A stretch of DNA of 64,000 bases from assembly GCA_964247055.1 (NCBI GenBank), contig OZ176056.1, positions 3,782,001 to 3,846,000 of the forward strand, in the 5' to 3' direction. Source of the stretch: Paragordius varius (Eukaryota; Nematomorpha). Below, piece by piece: positions 1 through 11,449 of the stretch. The notes beneath the pieces are model-generated. The model made no database searches, had not been told where the DNA came from, and saw only the letters and a program-made list of their open reading frames with translations. How positions within the stretch are numbered: position 1 is the stretch's first letter; every line of letters starts with the position of its first letter. Position numbers and translations under genes: made by a program.

Positions 1-99
1 TATAATATAATATATATAATTTATATTGTAGAATATAATTCATTTTCGACACGTAAACAGTATAAAAAATGGAAATTTATTTAACAACGCAGAATAACT

Positions 100-560
100 T
101 TTATTTCACTACCATATGTACAGAACCACCGTGGCATTCCTCCCATTTTAAATCAATATGACATTGGGGTAGGGTTTTAACCAGGTCTAATAAAAACTTT
201 TTTATCAAATAATAATTGATCCCAATTAAATTATTCAGGGGTGTATAAAGTTCCATGCTAGTGTGGTAGGGTTTATATCGGCTAAATCGCAAGGAATGTT
301 AAAACCCTGAATGAACACAAGTATAACATAAAAATGGAGATTTTAAAAGTTGTATTGCGGAACATTGTTGGAAGGAATGCCATAACGTTTCTTTTGACAA
401 TGTAAGTTGCATTACGATTTCCAATAATAATCAAAGGCTTACACGAGAATCATTGGAGATTATCAAAGGAAACAACTTTAACCGAGAGGAAGGACATGAG
501 TGATATATGGAAAGTCATTCTTGATGATCGATCCCATATGGCCTCTTGTTTTCAACTCAA
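100..560 (+). mobile_element. Penelope-like element, decayed 3' end with GIY-YIG endonuclease region
   Basis: Translated on the plus strand, positions about 230-510 give the pattern of the C-terminal GIY-YIG endonuclease of Penelope-like retroelements. One can read GVYKVPC, then CGRVYIG, NEHKYNIK, a segment around a conserved ECH, and RLTRESLEIIKGNNFNREE near the end. The frame is broken in several places, so this is a fossil and not a gene. Upstream bases (100-230) look like the tail of the same reverse transcriptase but are too decayed to be sure. It is not obviously the same subfamily as the pair at 29-32 kb. Family assignment is from recognised motifs only. Confidence 0.6.
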
Positions 561-1830
561 AGTTGTTGTCCCTTATTTAATTTTCTTGTGTGTTTTTTTT
601 CATTAGTTTTAGTAACATATGTTTGTAAATTTAATAAATTGCTTGTTCGACATGGTTTAAACCACTGACAAATTTTTTTATCTTATTATTTAACGAGAAA
701 ATCAACAATAAACTTTTTAAAAATTGTATACAAAGAACAATTTTATCCATACTCATTTATATAAATTTTTTTTAACGCTAAACGAACATACGTTATAGGG
801 TCCAAAACCGTACGCAAATAATAGTTTATAGTTTAAAATGTATTACTTGTATGATACCTCCACCTTTCGTATTTTGATTAAATTTAAATTTGGAGGGTAG
901 GTTCATTTCTTGTGCAATCCAATCTACCATAATCATTTCTAATTCCGTGAATGCAGGACATGATGACTATTATGATAAAATAAATATGATTAATTTTTGG
1001 ATTGAATTGATGATAAAATTATTAAATCAGTTAAAAGGGTCATACTCTATACAAAGCAATCTCCGAACAAAAATATTTAAACAATTGATTATGAATATTT
1101 TTGATTAGAACGGACTATATATGCAAAAAAGACAAAATAACATAAAAAACCATTTCTAAATAATCTATGTTAACGGTATTAAGTTGTTTAGTTATTATAA
1201 TAATTTATATTAGAAGAAACCACAATTATAATCAAATCAATTTCGTGAAATTTGTAAAAAGCTTTAAAATATATAAAACATGTATCGAGACAAAATGCTG
1301 GTTTATTCACACTTTATTGACCAATTGACAACACAGTAGTGTATGGTAAAAACAAAAAATGTGAATAAACAAGTTATATACGATAAAATTGTTCATTCAA
1401 CATTTAATTATTTTTTATTTCAATTTGCAAATTTATACTCATAACTTAGTAAAGATATTTCTTATACATTTATAAATCCGAGCTTTTGACAAGCTCTAGA
1501 TAAAATTGTTTTATATTTAATTTGATTTTTACAGTTTTGTGCTTAATATAAGTTTCATGCGCCTTGCCGGATTTTTAGAGTCAAAATACGATCCGCGAAA
1601 CCATCTATGTTGGGCAATCCTGAATTAAAATGTTTAAGGTGCTAGCGTTATAATGCTCTCTGATAAACTATTGTGAAATTAAATTTTTTGATTCAAAGGT
1701 GAAACTTATTTAGTTTTTTCATACTTGCAACATTTTTAATAAAATCTATTTTGTATATTATATCTTTAATTTTTAATTTTTGCATTCAGCATCAACTTTT
1801 TTCCCGAACAATATGTTTTAATTTTTATTT
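561..1830. other. Gene-free A+T-rich stretch
   Basis: No coding exon recognised. Bases about 1300-1375 carry a short dispersed motif (CAACACAGTAGTGTATGG and neighbours) that recurs near 51,490 and 53,680, so part of this stretch is old repeat. The open frame at 890-1108 has the composition of random A+T-rich DNA and matches nothing I know. Confidence 0.5.
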
Positions 1831-2175
1831 TTTAACACTTCGGATTGTGATATTTAAAAATTTCAGACTATATTTAAGTTAAACTTCTGAAAAAAACGGT
1901 TCCAATTAAAATTTAAGCTTCGATCTTAAAAGTATATTTTAAATACGCTAAAATATCTAAATAAAATTTTGTCTTAAAGAAAACGTGGCATCTCAAACTA
2001 CTTCAACGCCATTTTATTTCGCAACATTTTCCCCAAATTATCGTGTTTTGATTATAAGGCTAAAAGAGAAAGTGGTTTATATTGCATTATTTCTAGGTAA
2101 TGTTTTAATTGAGATTTATCCGGGATATTTTTTATATTTCGATCAATGTTATATAAATGTTTTACGGTTTTAATT
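1831..2175 (-). repeat. Decayed copy of the ~580-bp palindrome-ended MITE
   Basis: Starts with TTTAACACTTCGGATT and continues with the landmarks of the family in reverse orientation: the ACTACTTCAACGCCATTTTA block, then the decayed TTTCGATCAATGTTATATAA block. It is more diverged than the copies at 17.5, 35.2, 46.8 and 55.4 kb, so it is older. The open frame at 1985-2173 lies inside it and is not a gene. Confidence 0.55.
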
Positions 2176-3511
2176 TGCTCCCTATTTTTAGACATATTTG
2201 ATTTTAAAGGCTTGGGCTAAAGATCCCAATATAAGGATTGAAATGAATATCCTATATTCAAATATTAATATAAATTGTAAATATAGTTAAGACTTTTTGG
2301 ACTAGTTTAATACTCCAGGGCCATATAATATTTAAATATCCAAATTTTTTAGCATCGGGCCAAATTTAAAAATATGCTTTCTTTAGCCTTTTAGGCACAT
2401 GATTTAATATTTTTTAAATATGTTAAATTGTAAAAAAATTCTCATCTCAAACTCGCTAACCGCAATTTTTCTTCTTTTTTGGTCGTGAATATAAGCCGCA
2501 AATAAATCTGTATAATGGTCAAAAATATAAATTATTAAATTTGGCTATCCTTTAAATAAGATTTTGCCATAATTCGATGAATGAGTTGCATTATCGAGTT
2601 TCGGAATTTGCGACCATCAAACTTATACAGCCATAAAAAATTAGTTTTTTATCTTATAAAATAGGTGATAATTAAATTTTAATAAATCAACTTTTAAAAC
2701 AGTAGATTTACTATTTTAAGCTTTGGGGTTGAAAACTACCCTGATATGTCATAGCGTACAAAATAAAAAATTGATGAGGTGTTTAACAAATATAACTTAT
2801 TATTGGTATATTAGATAGTTTAAAACAAAGAAAATTGTTTAAAAAATTGTTATTGACAACAAACCTAAGTAAAACACTATAATAAGTCATCAAGTTAAAA
2901 CAATAAGAACTAATATAGAGTCTTAAACCACTACAGAAAACACGTTAATCAAAAAATTGATCAAATATGTTAACACTGTTTAATTCCTATAAATCAGAAG
3001 TCATTAAATCTTAGCCGTTTATATATTTTATTTTTACGCACCGAATTTTTAACAATACTTTTAGATCTTATATTGTAAATTAAAGGAGAATTTGACAATA
3101 ATTTTCAAAAAACAGCTGTTTTTTAAATGACCGTGGTCAAAAAATAAGTTTCTAACCTGATCATGACTCGGTATTTTTTTACCCTTTATCTTAATTATTT
3201 TTGCCCAACCAAATAAATCTAAAATATTTTAGGTTATAATTTTTCACAAATCTCTAAATTAAAAAATTCATTCCATTAGAATTCACAACCAACACTAAAA
3301 TAGTACTGTTTTTATCTAAATAGCCAATTTAAATTTAATGGTTAAAATGTAAAATCTAGGAAATTATTACCAATAAAATTTTGTAATAAAAATATAATAT
3401 TTTTCAACAATACTAATTTTACAAAAATGTATGTTTAAATAAATTCTATTAAAAAATATTTTATAATCATGATTTGGAGGTATATAAAATTTGAAGAATT
3501 TGCACGTATAC
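2176..3511. other. Gene-free A+T-rich stretch downstream of the decarboxylase exon
   Basis: I searched this stretch on the minus strand for the next decarboxylase exon (the SPAxTELE and GGxxxxGSASEA motifs) and saw none. No other coding or repeat signal was recognised. Confidence 0.4.
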
Positions 3512-3868
3512 CCAATGAAAAGCTACGCAACCAAATCCATCCGATAATAGATTAGCATACAAAGAGGGATGTGAATAACCGATTGGGTAAAACCCATGAA
3601 ATTTTGGACTTTGCCAGTGGACCATCCCAGGTAATATATTTTGCCTAAGGTCATCCATAAGGGATTCTAAGCTTCTAGCTTCCTCATTAGCTTTGTCGGA
3701 TATTATGGATCTCATGTACAATGGTTTTAACTGATCAAAATTTGGTTTAACAGATAAATCACGTATATTATTGTGATAATCTTGTAAAAATTTCAATAAT
3801 TTTGAACCATTTTCCAGGAATTTGGGGTCATACCATCGATCCACTTTATCGGAAGAATTATTTTGCAT
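3512..3868 (-). CDS. Aromatic-L-amino-acid / histidine decarboxylase, first coding exon only
   Basis: Group II PLP-dependent decarboxylase, the enzyme class that makes biogenic amines in the cytosol. The exon starts with ATG at 3868 and reads 119 codons. Family landmarks are present in order: a helical N-terminal segment (FLENGSKLLKFLQDYHNNIR), the PGMVHWQSPKFHGFYP block that corresponds to PGVTHWxSPxFxAYFP, the HPSLYANLLSDGFGCVAFHW block, and then a GT at TGG|GTATAC where the family continues with xxSPAxTELE. The PLP lysine and the rest of the fold are not in the window. The next exon was not found in the 3.5 kb to the left edge, so the gene either has a long intron running off the window or is truncated. 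The substrate (DOPA/5-HTP, histidine or tyrosine) cannot be decided from this part. Confidence 0.8.
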
Positions 3869-4357
3869 TATTTGGTAAGCAAAAAAACTAGTATTTATTA
3901 TTTTCGTTAATATTAAGTATATTTTTGTAAAACAATATTAAACTCTCGTAAACATTAGTCCTTAACTTTAAAGTTGTTGCTTAATAATTTTTATTTTTAT
4001 AACCATAACAAAACATCAATTTACATAAAGTTGTATATTTTTAAAACTAAGCGTTATAAAGTAATAAAGTGTTTATTAACTGACTGGTTGGCAACTAAAG
4101 GTAATTAAAATTAAAATTTATGTGTAAATCCTTGAAAATTTACATTTTGCATGATTTTGCAAATAATACTTTTTTGGTAATATAGTTTAAATAGTTATTT
4201 TTAACTTAACTTTTTTCTATATAATAGTAGAGTTTCAGGGGTATCTGTCACGCGGCTCTTTGAAATATTTATCCTATCTAAATATGAGAATAAACTAATA
4301 AATATAACATTGTGTAATGAAAAAGATGCAATTAAGAAATTCTGAATTCATAAATAT
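3869..4357. other. Upstream flank of the decarboxylase exon
   Basis: Non-coding A+T-rich DNA. Bases about 4230-4290 (CAGGGGTATCTGTCACGCGG) resemble one end of a hAT-type MITE of the CAGGGGTGTCCAACA type, cut short. No promoter element could be identified. Confidence 0.35.
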
Positions 4358-4514
4358 AGGGTGGGGTGATAAAAAAGTGCCACTTGACTTGTAAGCCAAG
4401 CGTGGCAAGTTGAGTAAGATTACTTAAGCCAGCAAGTATGCATTTGAAGATCGGTGATAAAAAATCACTTAAGTCAAGTTTTTTGCTTATGAATGTAACA
4501 TTTTTTTACCACCC
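4358..4514. repeat. Short MITE with terminal inverted repeats
   Basis: Left end GGGTGGGGTGATAAAAAAGT and right end ACATTTTTTTACCACCC are inverted copies of one another. The interior also has complementary segments (ACTTGACTTGTAAGC on the left, AAGTCAAGTTTTTTGCTTA on the right). About 157 bp, no coding capacity. The superfamily is undecided. Confidence 0.5.
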
Positions 4515-4969
4515 AATTAAAATTATGGTAGAAATATTTTAAAAATACAACGAAAATTTTAAGGCAACAAAAGAATGAACACCCAATACAATATGTATTT
4601 ATTGAATTAAACTCAAAGTTAGATATGTTAAAATAATAAATATTAATATTTTTTTTAATAAATAAACCGGATACCTATAGTTTTTAAGGAGATTAAACCA
4701 TTCGCCCTTCAAACACTCATATTATTTTACTACAAGTTTAACATAATACAGGATAATACATATATAATTATAGATTATATGTTAATTATTTATTGTAAAA
4801 AATACCAATCTCACAAAATAACAATTGCGCCAAAAAAATTTAATTTAAGATATTTTAGGGGCGATATATAATATAGGATTTAACTCCTAAATCACGAATA
4901 AACATGTGATATATATATAAAAACAACTTACATAATTCAAGTAAAAATCTATATTTATAAAAATGGAAA

Positions 4970-5330
4970 ATGCTGGCTTTGTGATCTGTTTCCGGAAAAC
5001 CGGTAGACCCATTCAAATCCAAATATCAAAAAAATATAATCATTAATGAATGCCCCAACAATAGCTTCGCCCTTTTTTTGAAATCGGCCCCCAGTTCGGG
5101 CCCACCCCGTGTAAAAAACGGTTTTTTATGAAGTCCACAAAAATCGTGTCTTTGAGAGAAATTTCCGGAAAACGTGTTGGACCATTCAATTTCAAAGATG
5201 ATTTTTGTTTACTTATTTTCGATAGCGCCGAACATAGTCGTCTCGCCTTTTTAATTTAGGCCCTCCTTTTACCCGCTCCCCCCGTAAAATGCCATTTTTT
5301 CAAAAAACAAAGTCCACAAAAATAATTTTT
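4970..5330 (+). repeat. Two-unit tandem duplication, ~180 bp each, locally G+C-rich
   Basis: Both units contain, in order, a TTTCCGGAAAAC block, an ACCCATTCAA or ACCATTCAA block, a C-rich stretch (GCCCCCAGTTCGGGCCCACC in the first, CCCTCCTTTTACCCGCTCCC in the second), CGTAAAA or GTGTAAAAAACGG, and AAGTCCACAAAAA. This is much richer in C than the surroundings. There is no open frame. It is probably a fragment of a dispersed repeat of unknown class. Confidence 0.5.
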
Positions 5331-6193
5331 TGAATCTATTTTTCGCCAAAGATATGAGACCGTAAAAATTTAATAACGATTCTACGTATTCCCTGTTAAA
5401 AGGCAAACAGAAAAATTTATATAAAAGATAATTTTTCTTTTAGTTGCCTCTTTCGTTTCCAAGTAGTAAAATCTCATTTATATTATATTTTACGGATTAA
5501 ATAAATTGCATTACATAAATTATCATAAAATTAATTCCATTAAAATCTGTATTGTAAATTCGCCTGGAGTTACAATTATTTTTTAATCATTATTGTTGAC
5601 CATATCATAAGATCAATTCATATGCAACGAAAATCAATGTCTATTATTTTTATATATATAATTTCCATATTATAGAATTTATTAGAATATTTACATGTAT
5701 GTATTTGAATATGAATATATTTAGTTTAATATATGTATATTTTAAAGAGTAAAATTTATATGACTGTGCTGTCTTATCTATGGTTAGGTTGCAACGTTTT
5801 AGGCTTTCAAAAAGAGGGGGGTGTGCTCATAAGATATTTATGCCCCGGGCGCCGCAAATACTCGGTGCGCTACTGCACCTGTTAGTGGCCAAGACATTAA
5901 AATAAAACATTTTTCATAATTTTTGTTCATCATCTTTATATTTAAAAGTGTCCACCCTACTTGTTAAGAATTATAATAAGCAATGCTTCCTCAAAATTTT
6001 AATAAAAAATAAATTTTTCAACTAATTATAGTTTTTTTCATTTTTTATATCATAATATACCTACAATATATTAAATATCTTATCACAAATTATCGGCATT
6101 TTACAATTATTTTAAAAACTGGCCCTTTTGAGGTAATTTAAAATTTAAGATTATCAGAGCCGTCTAAAAATTATTATAAAAATATGTTTTAAG
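5331..6193. other. Gene-free stretch with a hAT-like tip
   Basis: Bases about 5840-5890 (GCCCCGGGCGCCGCAAATAC, CTCGGTGCGCTACTGC) form a G+C-rich island like the conserved end of hAT-derived repeats common in invertebrates. The remainder is A+T-rich with no coding signal. Confidence 0.35.
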
Positions 6194-6373
6194 TATACCA
6201 ACAATTTAAATCCATCCCTGAAAAATTTAAATTCACCCTAAAAACAAATTATGTGTTTTCGGGCTAATAAAACTCATTATTAATGCGAAATACTTTTGCT
6301 TTAATTTATTTTTTTTCAGTCTAAAAAATAGATATTTTATTTTAGAGTGAATTTGAATTGCAAATCGTATATT
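6194..6373. repeat. MITE of the TATACCATTTGCA family
   Basis: Starts TATACCAACAATTTAAATCC and ends GAATTTGAATTGCAAATCGT, inverted relatives of one another. Just inside are the AAATTCACCCT motifs and the AATTATGTGTTTTCGGGCTA motif shared with the copy at 61.95 kb. Other members are at 34.2 kb and, with a 21-bp subrepeat expanded, at 39.05 kb. Non-coding. Confidence 0.55.
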
Positions 6374-6970
6374 TCTGATACTTTTTGATGATAATTTTTG
6401 TCATTTATCTTTCAAGAGTATATTGTGCGCATATATTTTTGCAAAACTAAGGGGCCCATGAGTTTCGGATGACATAGGACATGTAAAACGATTTTTGATA
6501 TAAATTAAATACCATATGTATAATTTTTTAAATACTCTTAAGGCGAAAACCAAAAGAACTATGAATATTCTTATGCATTTTTCTACAAAATAAATTTATT
6601 TACAATATTTTTTTACCGATTTCGACTGTGTTAAATAAACCAGATACGGTAAACATTTTTCGTTGTGGATAGGTATAATTTAAACAGCTTGCTTTTTTAT
6701 TTAGGCATATTTAGCGCTTCCAATTTTCCGTAATCTCAAGATATATCTTATTTAACTGAATCGCACGAGAGATCTTTTCGAATTTACACATTATATGTCA
6801 ATATATAATTTTTTGTACAAGATACTTCCGACAATGCCAAGCGCTCATCCTTACTATCTAAAATGGTGTTCATCTCACATATCAAAACTTTTTGATATAG
6901 TTCAATATTAAGCAGACATGTTTTAATAATTGTAAGTCATACAATGTGTTAATCATGTATCATTTAGAGC

Positions 6971-7233
6971 AAGAGTGTCAACAGAAATAGCTTTACGGGC
7001 CGCATTTTTGGATCGAAAAATCCGACGGACCGCATTCAAATAAGAAATTATTTCAATCCTAAGGATAAAAATACTATTTATTTTTACAATTTTTATAAGT
7101 TCAATACCGAAATTCGTAGAACCTAGTTCATAAAATATATTTCAGAAAATGATTTTTACTTTGATTTTCTGTATTAAAAATTTATAGCGGGCTGCACAAA
7201 TATTTAGGAGGGCCGGGTGTTGAACACTATTAA
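6971..7233. repeat. hAT-type MITE, decayed
   Basis: Left end CAAGAGTGTCAACAGAAATA followed by ACGGGCCGCATTT, right end GGAGGGCCGGGTGTTGAACA. The GTGTxxAACA plus GGCCCG/GGGCCG arrangement is typical of hAT-derived MITEs found in many animals. I could not define a convincing target duplication. No coding sequence. Confidence 0.5.
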
Positions 7234-8466
7234 AGAAAAAATCATGCTCATACACTACATGTAAGAATTGAAATAGTACTTTTGAAACTATTTATTAAAA
7301 AAGTGTTATTCTTATTTAAATTTGCAAATTAGGGGTCATGTCATATATAAAATTAAAAAATATATAATCTATTAGGAAAAACAGTTATTGTGGTAATCAA
7401 AAATAGTTGTTGGCATTCTTAAATGGGCTAAAAGTTCATGATTTTTGGATAGATAGGATTGGAATCATCGAATTATATAGAAAGAGTATTTTTATATGTT
7501 AAAGCGTTTTTATACCGTTTTCATCATGCCATAGTATGAGGTAGGCTTCAACAAATATATGCCAAAAATTTAAATTTTGAAAGAAATATGCATTTTTTGA
7601 ACATATTTTTGTTGATATTAAAATTTAGCATATAAATATTTTTATCGCGCAATCTTGGCGTTTTTACGCATATTCGAGAACTAACCCAATTTACAAGAGC
7701 GAAAAATTTGGACTTTCGAAGTCATAATTTTTTTATATTGTTTTGCTTTATATGTGTAGTTATAGTTTATGATTAATGTTGGTGTTATTTTTTGTATTTA
7801 AGCCTTTAGTTTTAACAAAAAAATAAATTTTTAAAAGATGCGCAATTTGACCTTTTTCTTCTATGAAGCATATACATGTAAAGTGATTACAACTTGTTTA
7901 AATTACCCCTAAGAGCCAAAACCTTAAGTACCTAGATAATCCTGATACATTTTCCAACCAAAATATATATAATATTAGTAAACTTTTTGTGGATAGTGAA
8001 ATATAATATTAGATATAAAATTACTAAAATATAAAAATAAAATTACAGCTTTCAGTAAAAGCTCTTTTGTGGTGTGGTCCTATAACATGTTAAAATTATC
8101 GACACCACAGACAAAAATTATGAAAACGAATTTTCAAATTTCAATTAAGTATATACATATATATATATATATTAAAAAATTATTATAAAAAAAATAAGCG
8201 GGAAAATGCTACGAGGAACAAATTTCAACATTTTGACAAGATATCTAAGGTACATGAAAATAGATAATTAGCTTAAATTTATAATTTAAAAACTAATCTT
8301 TTGAGAATTATTTTCCAATTTATTATTTAATCTACAATAATATTAGATTTAGATGCATACAACATATGTATTGAATAATATATGACCAATAAATTTTTTA
8401 ATAATTTTGACAAATAAATTAGAAATGTAGACTAGATGATGGGATGAAAACGGTAAACATATATGA
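7234..8466. other. Gene-free stretch downstream of the aldo-keto reductase
   Basis: A+T-rich with a short (AT)n run near 8153-8172. No exon or transposon recognised. Confidence 0.35.
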
Positions 8467-9496
8467 TTAAATTATAGTATTTGGATTCCAACACCATCGT
8501 TTATCCTTATTAAGACCATCCAATTCAGCCATATCTTCGCTATCAAGTTCAAAATCAAATAAATGGATATTATCTTTAACATGTGTCGAGTTACTCGATT
8601 TTGGTATAATAACAACGCCATGTTGCAAGGGCCATTTTAAAAGGACCTGAAAAATATTACAAAATAAAGATAAAAGTCATATTGGATATTTGATAAATTT
8701 TACGAAAAATTTGTCTATATGCAGTATGCACATTAATGTTGGTCAAACATTATAACAAACATTATAATCATTAATTGGTAATATACCATCTGTAAAACAC
8801 GTATTATCCAAATTAAATAAAATTAAATATTGTAAGATGGGAAAAAATGGCTACTGTATTGCCAATTTACCAAAAGATGCGAATTCAACTACACTAACAC
8901 GCATACTGTATGTGTTAAACACTTTAAACGTTATGTAAACGATACTTTTGCCGTTGTAACTTTGTGTTTATCGGCTATTGATTTAATAGTTGGATCAGCC
9001 ATTAGCTCTTTGAATCCTACGGCTGAACCCAGAGAAGAATATGCCTCAAATTGTATACCATTCTGCTTGCAGTAATCCAACAAATCCTTAGTATAAAGGT
9101 AAGGATGAAATTCACATTGATTAACAGCAGGTTTTATTTTAACAGCATTATCATTCATCATGGGTTCAAGATGTTTAATCATGTAATTACTAACACCTAT
9201 GTTTTGAAGCTTACCTTCTTTCTGAAACCTTTCCATAATGGCCCAACTCTCTGCTCGATTAGTTATGTTTTGTCGATCGTTACCGTCCAAACCCTTTGTG
9301 CCAGGCCAATGAATGATAAGTAAATCGAGATAATTTAATTTCAAAGCTTTAAGTGATTCCTCTATTGCGGCCGTCGCCTTTTCACCCTGATTGTAAGTGG
9401 CTAAATTAATATAATTATTTCCTATTTTTTAAAATGGCGAAAAAAAATCGTGTTTTTTCAAAAATACCTCCTTAAAAATAATATAATTTTTATTCT

Positions 9497-9533
<37 letters not shown>

Positions 9534-10023
9534 AACCGTACCTCCTGATGATACCTATGGCAAAACTTTGAAAAACAATAATTTATATTTTATTTCAACT
9601 TTATTTACGACAATTTTCACATCATTTAGATTTCACCTCGTCTGACAAAACTATGTTAAAATAAGGAAAACGTTAAATAATTCTGCCAACAACTCAAAAC
9701 AAAACTTACATATAATATATTTAATACTTACCCAATTTAGTGGTAATAAATATATCTTCACGCTTAAGGTTATGCTTAGGAAGTAATTTTTCAAGGGCGT
9801 TCCCAATATACTTTTCATTTTCATACATTTGAGCAGTATCTAAAAAATTAAACTTTTATACCTATTGCCCTATAACCGGCTTCAAAAGCAGCATCAATAA
9901 CATCGAATATTGTTTTTTCATCTTTTATCAAATATGTCCCAACTATACAACTTTTATATATTATATACGTCCAACACAAGGCATTTCATGTCCGGACCTA
10001 AGTTTTACCGTTTTGCTTTGCAT
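8467..10023 (-). CDS. Aldo-keto reductase, complete five-exon gene
   Basis: NADPH-dependent carbonyl reductase of the AKR superfamily, soluble TIM-barrel enzyme. The exons are 9969-10023, 9862-9942, 9732-9839, 8946-9400 and 8467-8646; splice phases agree at every junction and the sum (879 nt) gives 292 residues, a normal length for the family. Start is the ATG at 10023, giving MQSKTVKLRSGHEMP, then VGLGTY. The catalytic tetrad is intact: Asp46 and Tyr51 (in DTAQMYENE), Lys80 (ITTKL) and His112 (IIHWPG). Further landmarks are GVSNY, QCEFHPY, the IPKSSN cofactor loop and a C-terminal FDFELDSEDMAELDGLN. Two introns are only 26 nt (9943-9968) and 22 nt (9840-9861); the others are about 330 and 300 nt. 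Substrate cannot be told. It resembles the invertebrate and bacterial 2,5-diketogluconate / prostaglandin F synthase-like group. It appears functional. Confidence 0.9.
9500..9533. repeat. (AT)n microsatellite in reductase intron 3
   Basis: Uninterrupted alternating A and T of about 30 bases inside the intron between exons 3 and 4. Confidence 0.8.
9840..9968 (-). other. Two ultra-short GT-AG introns (26 nt and 22 nt) around reductase exon 2
   Basis: Intron 1 (9943-9968) begins GTATATAAT and ends GTATAG. Intron 2 (9840-9861) begins GTATAAAAG and ends TTTTTTAG. Reading through either one brings in stop codons or loses the conserved frame. Removing them gives the family consensus VGLGTY and AGYRAIDTAQMYENE without any gap. 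Both lie in a gene whose other introns are about 300 nt. Confidence 0.75.
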
Positions 10024-10309
10024 GATGACTTGCTAAATAATTTTCAATCCATTTGATATGCCACATTATCATTGAATCCTGATTAATTTGAAATAAAACA
10101 CCATCACTTTGACGCGTAAATGTAAACGAGGTGCTCACGAAAAAATTTTGACTAACTCTTGTGCGAATTTTTTAACCTATAATTCTTCTTTTTTGTGTAA
10201 ATAAATTTCTCATCAAATTTTACGCTGCCATTTTTCCTTTAGATTTTTTTAAAACGCTAATAGAACAGGTTAATAATGTTTATTTGATTCATTTTTTAAG
10301 CTACGTATT

Positions 10310-11444
10310 CTTCAATGATATGCGCATCAAAACCGAAATGCTCAAGTTGCTTTATATTGGTATCCATATATCATGGATTCAACGAGTTTTAAGCAATTTT
10401 TAATATTTTTTAATTCATAAAATTCATCTCATTAGATAAAAATGTTTAATGATTGTCTATTATTACATTAATCTCCGGGGTAAATTCCATAATTCTTTAT
10501 ATAAAAAGAATACAAAAAGTGATAAATATAGGAGTGTTGTTGGTGGTGTTAAGTCTATTTTTAAGTCTATTAGTAAACTGTATCAAATACTTAAGAGAAA
10601 AGGGGGAGCGTAAAAAACCTACTCTATCGATTCCGCATTCTTTCTGTTATCTTTTATAATTAATAGAATTTCATGTCTTAAAACAAAAAATTTATTAAAT
10701 AGTTTGCTAAGGCTTAGCCATCTTACCGCGGTGTGCAAAAGAATATCATCAAACTCACTGTAGATAATTTTCAGAAGGTTTTTTACGGTGGTTGAATTCT
10801 CTGCCACGGATGTGGTTAACTATATTAACAAATTTTAATTACTGAATTGAGTGATTCACTTTTACAGGCGAAACCAAGTTTTGCAGATGAATAAAGGAGG
10901 GAAAGGATAAATATTTTGCAAATTATATTTGTTTTTCAAAAGAAAAATAAATTCTTTGTTTATTCCAATCATGAATTTATGTTTATATATTATGTAAATC
11001 TATATATTCATAAAATAGGAATATTTGAATTATTCCATAAAAAAATAGGTTGAAATTTAATGCTGTTGATTTGAAAAATATTTTATGGGAATGAGTTAAA
11101 AAAAATGATGCAGGATAGCAATGAAAAGAATATGTATATGCAAGTTTATGCTTAAATACAAAAAAGAGATGTAAAAATTTCAAAATAGAAAAGAAAATAG
11201 TATGCAGAAACAGACAGAAAGTGTGCCAAAATTAAATCATTTTATCGTAGAGCAATTCTACATTTTAAATTGGGTAAAAAATAAAAATTATCATAATAAA
11301 TTAATATTAAAATAAGCGTTCGTTTATGTGTAATTTAAAAATTCATCAATAAAATATAATTTAAGTATCAATTTGGTCATAGGGCAATTTTAAATCACTC
11401 TTAAGGCCGCATGTAACCCGTGGGCCGCGGTTATAGTACCACTG
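10310..11444 (-). mobile_element. hAT transposon, deleted and decayed copy
   Basis: Minus-strand bases 10619-10807 encode a hAT transposase piece with SEFDDILLHTAVRWLSLSKL followed by FNKFFVLRHEILL, matching the LLHxxVRWLSxxKxxxRxFxLR block of the SCAND3/ZBED-like hAT proteins. Bases 10313-10490 and the outer 11250-11444 align by eye with 57,488-57,680 and 59,050-59,242 of the better-preserved element, so they are the same family. The right end is intact (GGCCGCGG, then AGTACCACTG, inverse of CAGTGGTACT). The left end is missing, and internal parts are deleted. Non-functional. Confidence 0.7.
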
Positions 11445-11449
11445 ATGTA

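Noticed and set aside
890-1108. 72-codon plus-strand frame
   Set aside because: No recognisable domain, no conserved composition, and splice or start context is absent.
9051-9323. 90-codon plus-strand frame
   Set aside because: It is antisense to exon 4 of the aldo-keto reductase, which has intact catalytic residues.
10983-11183. 66-codon minus-strand hydrophobic frame
   Set aside because: It lies inside the decayed hAT copy and corresponds to non-coding sequence near 58.9 kb in the better copy.
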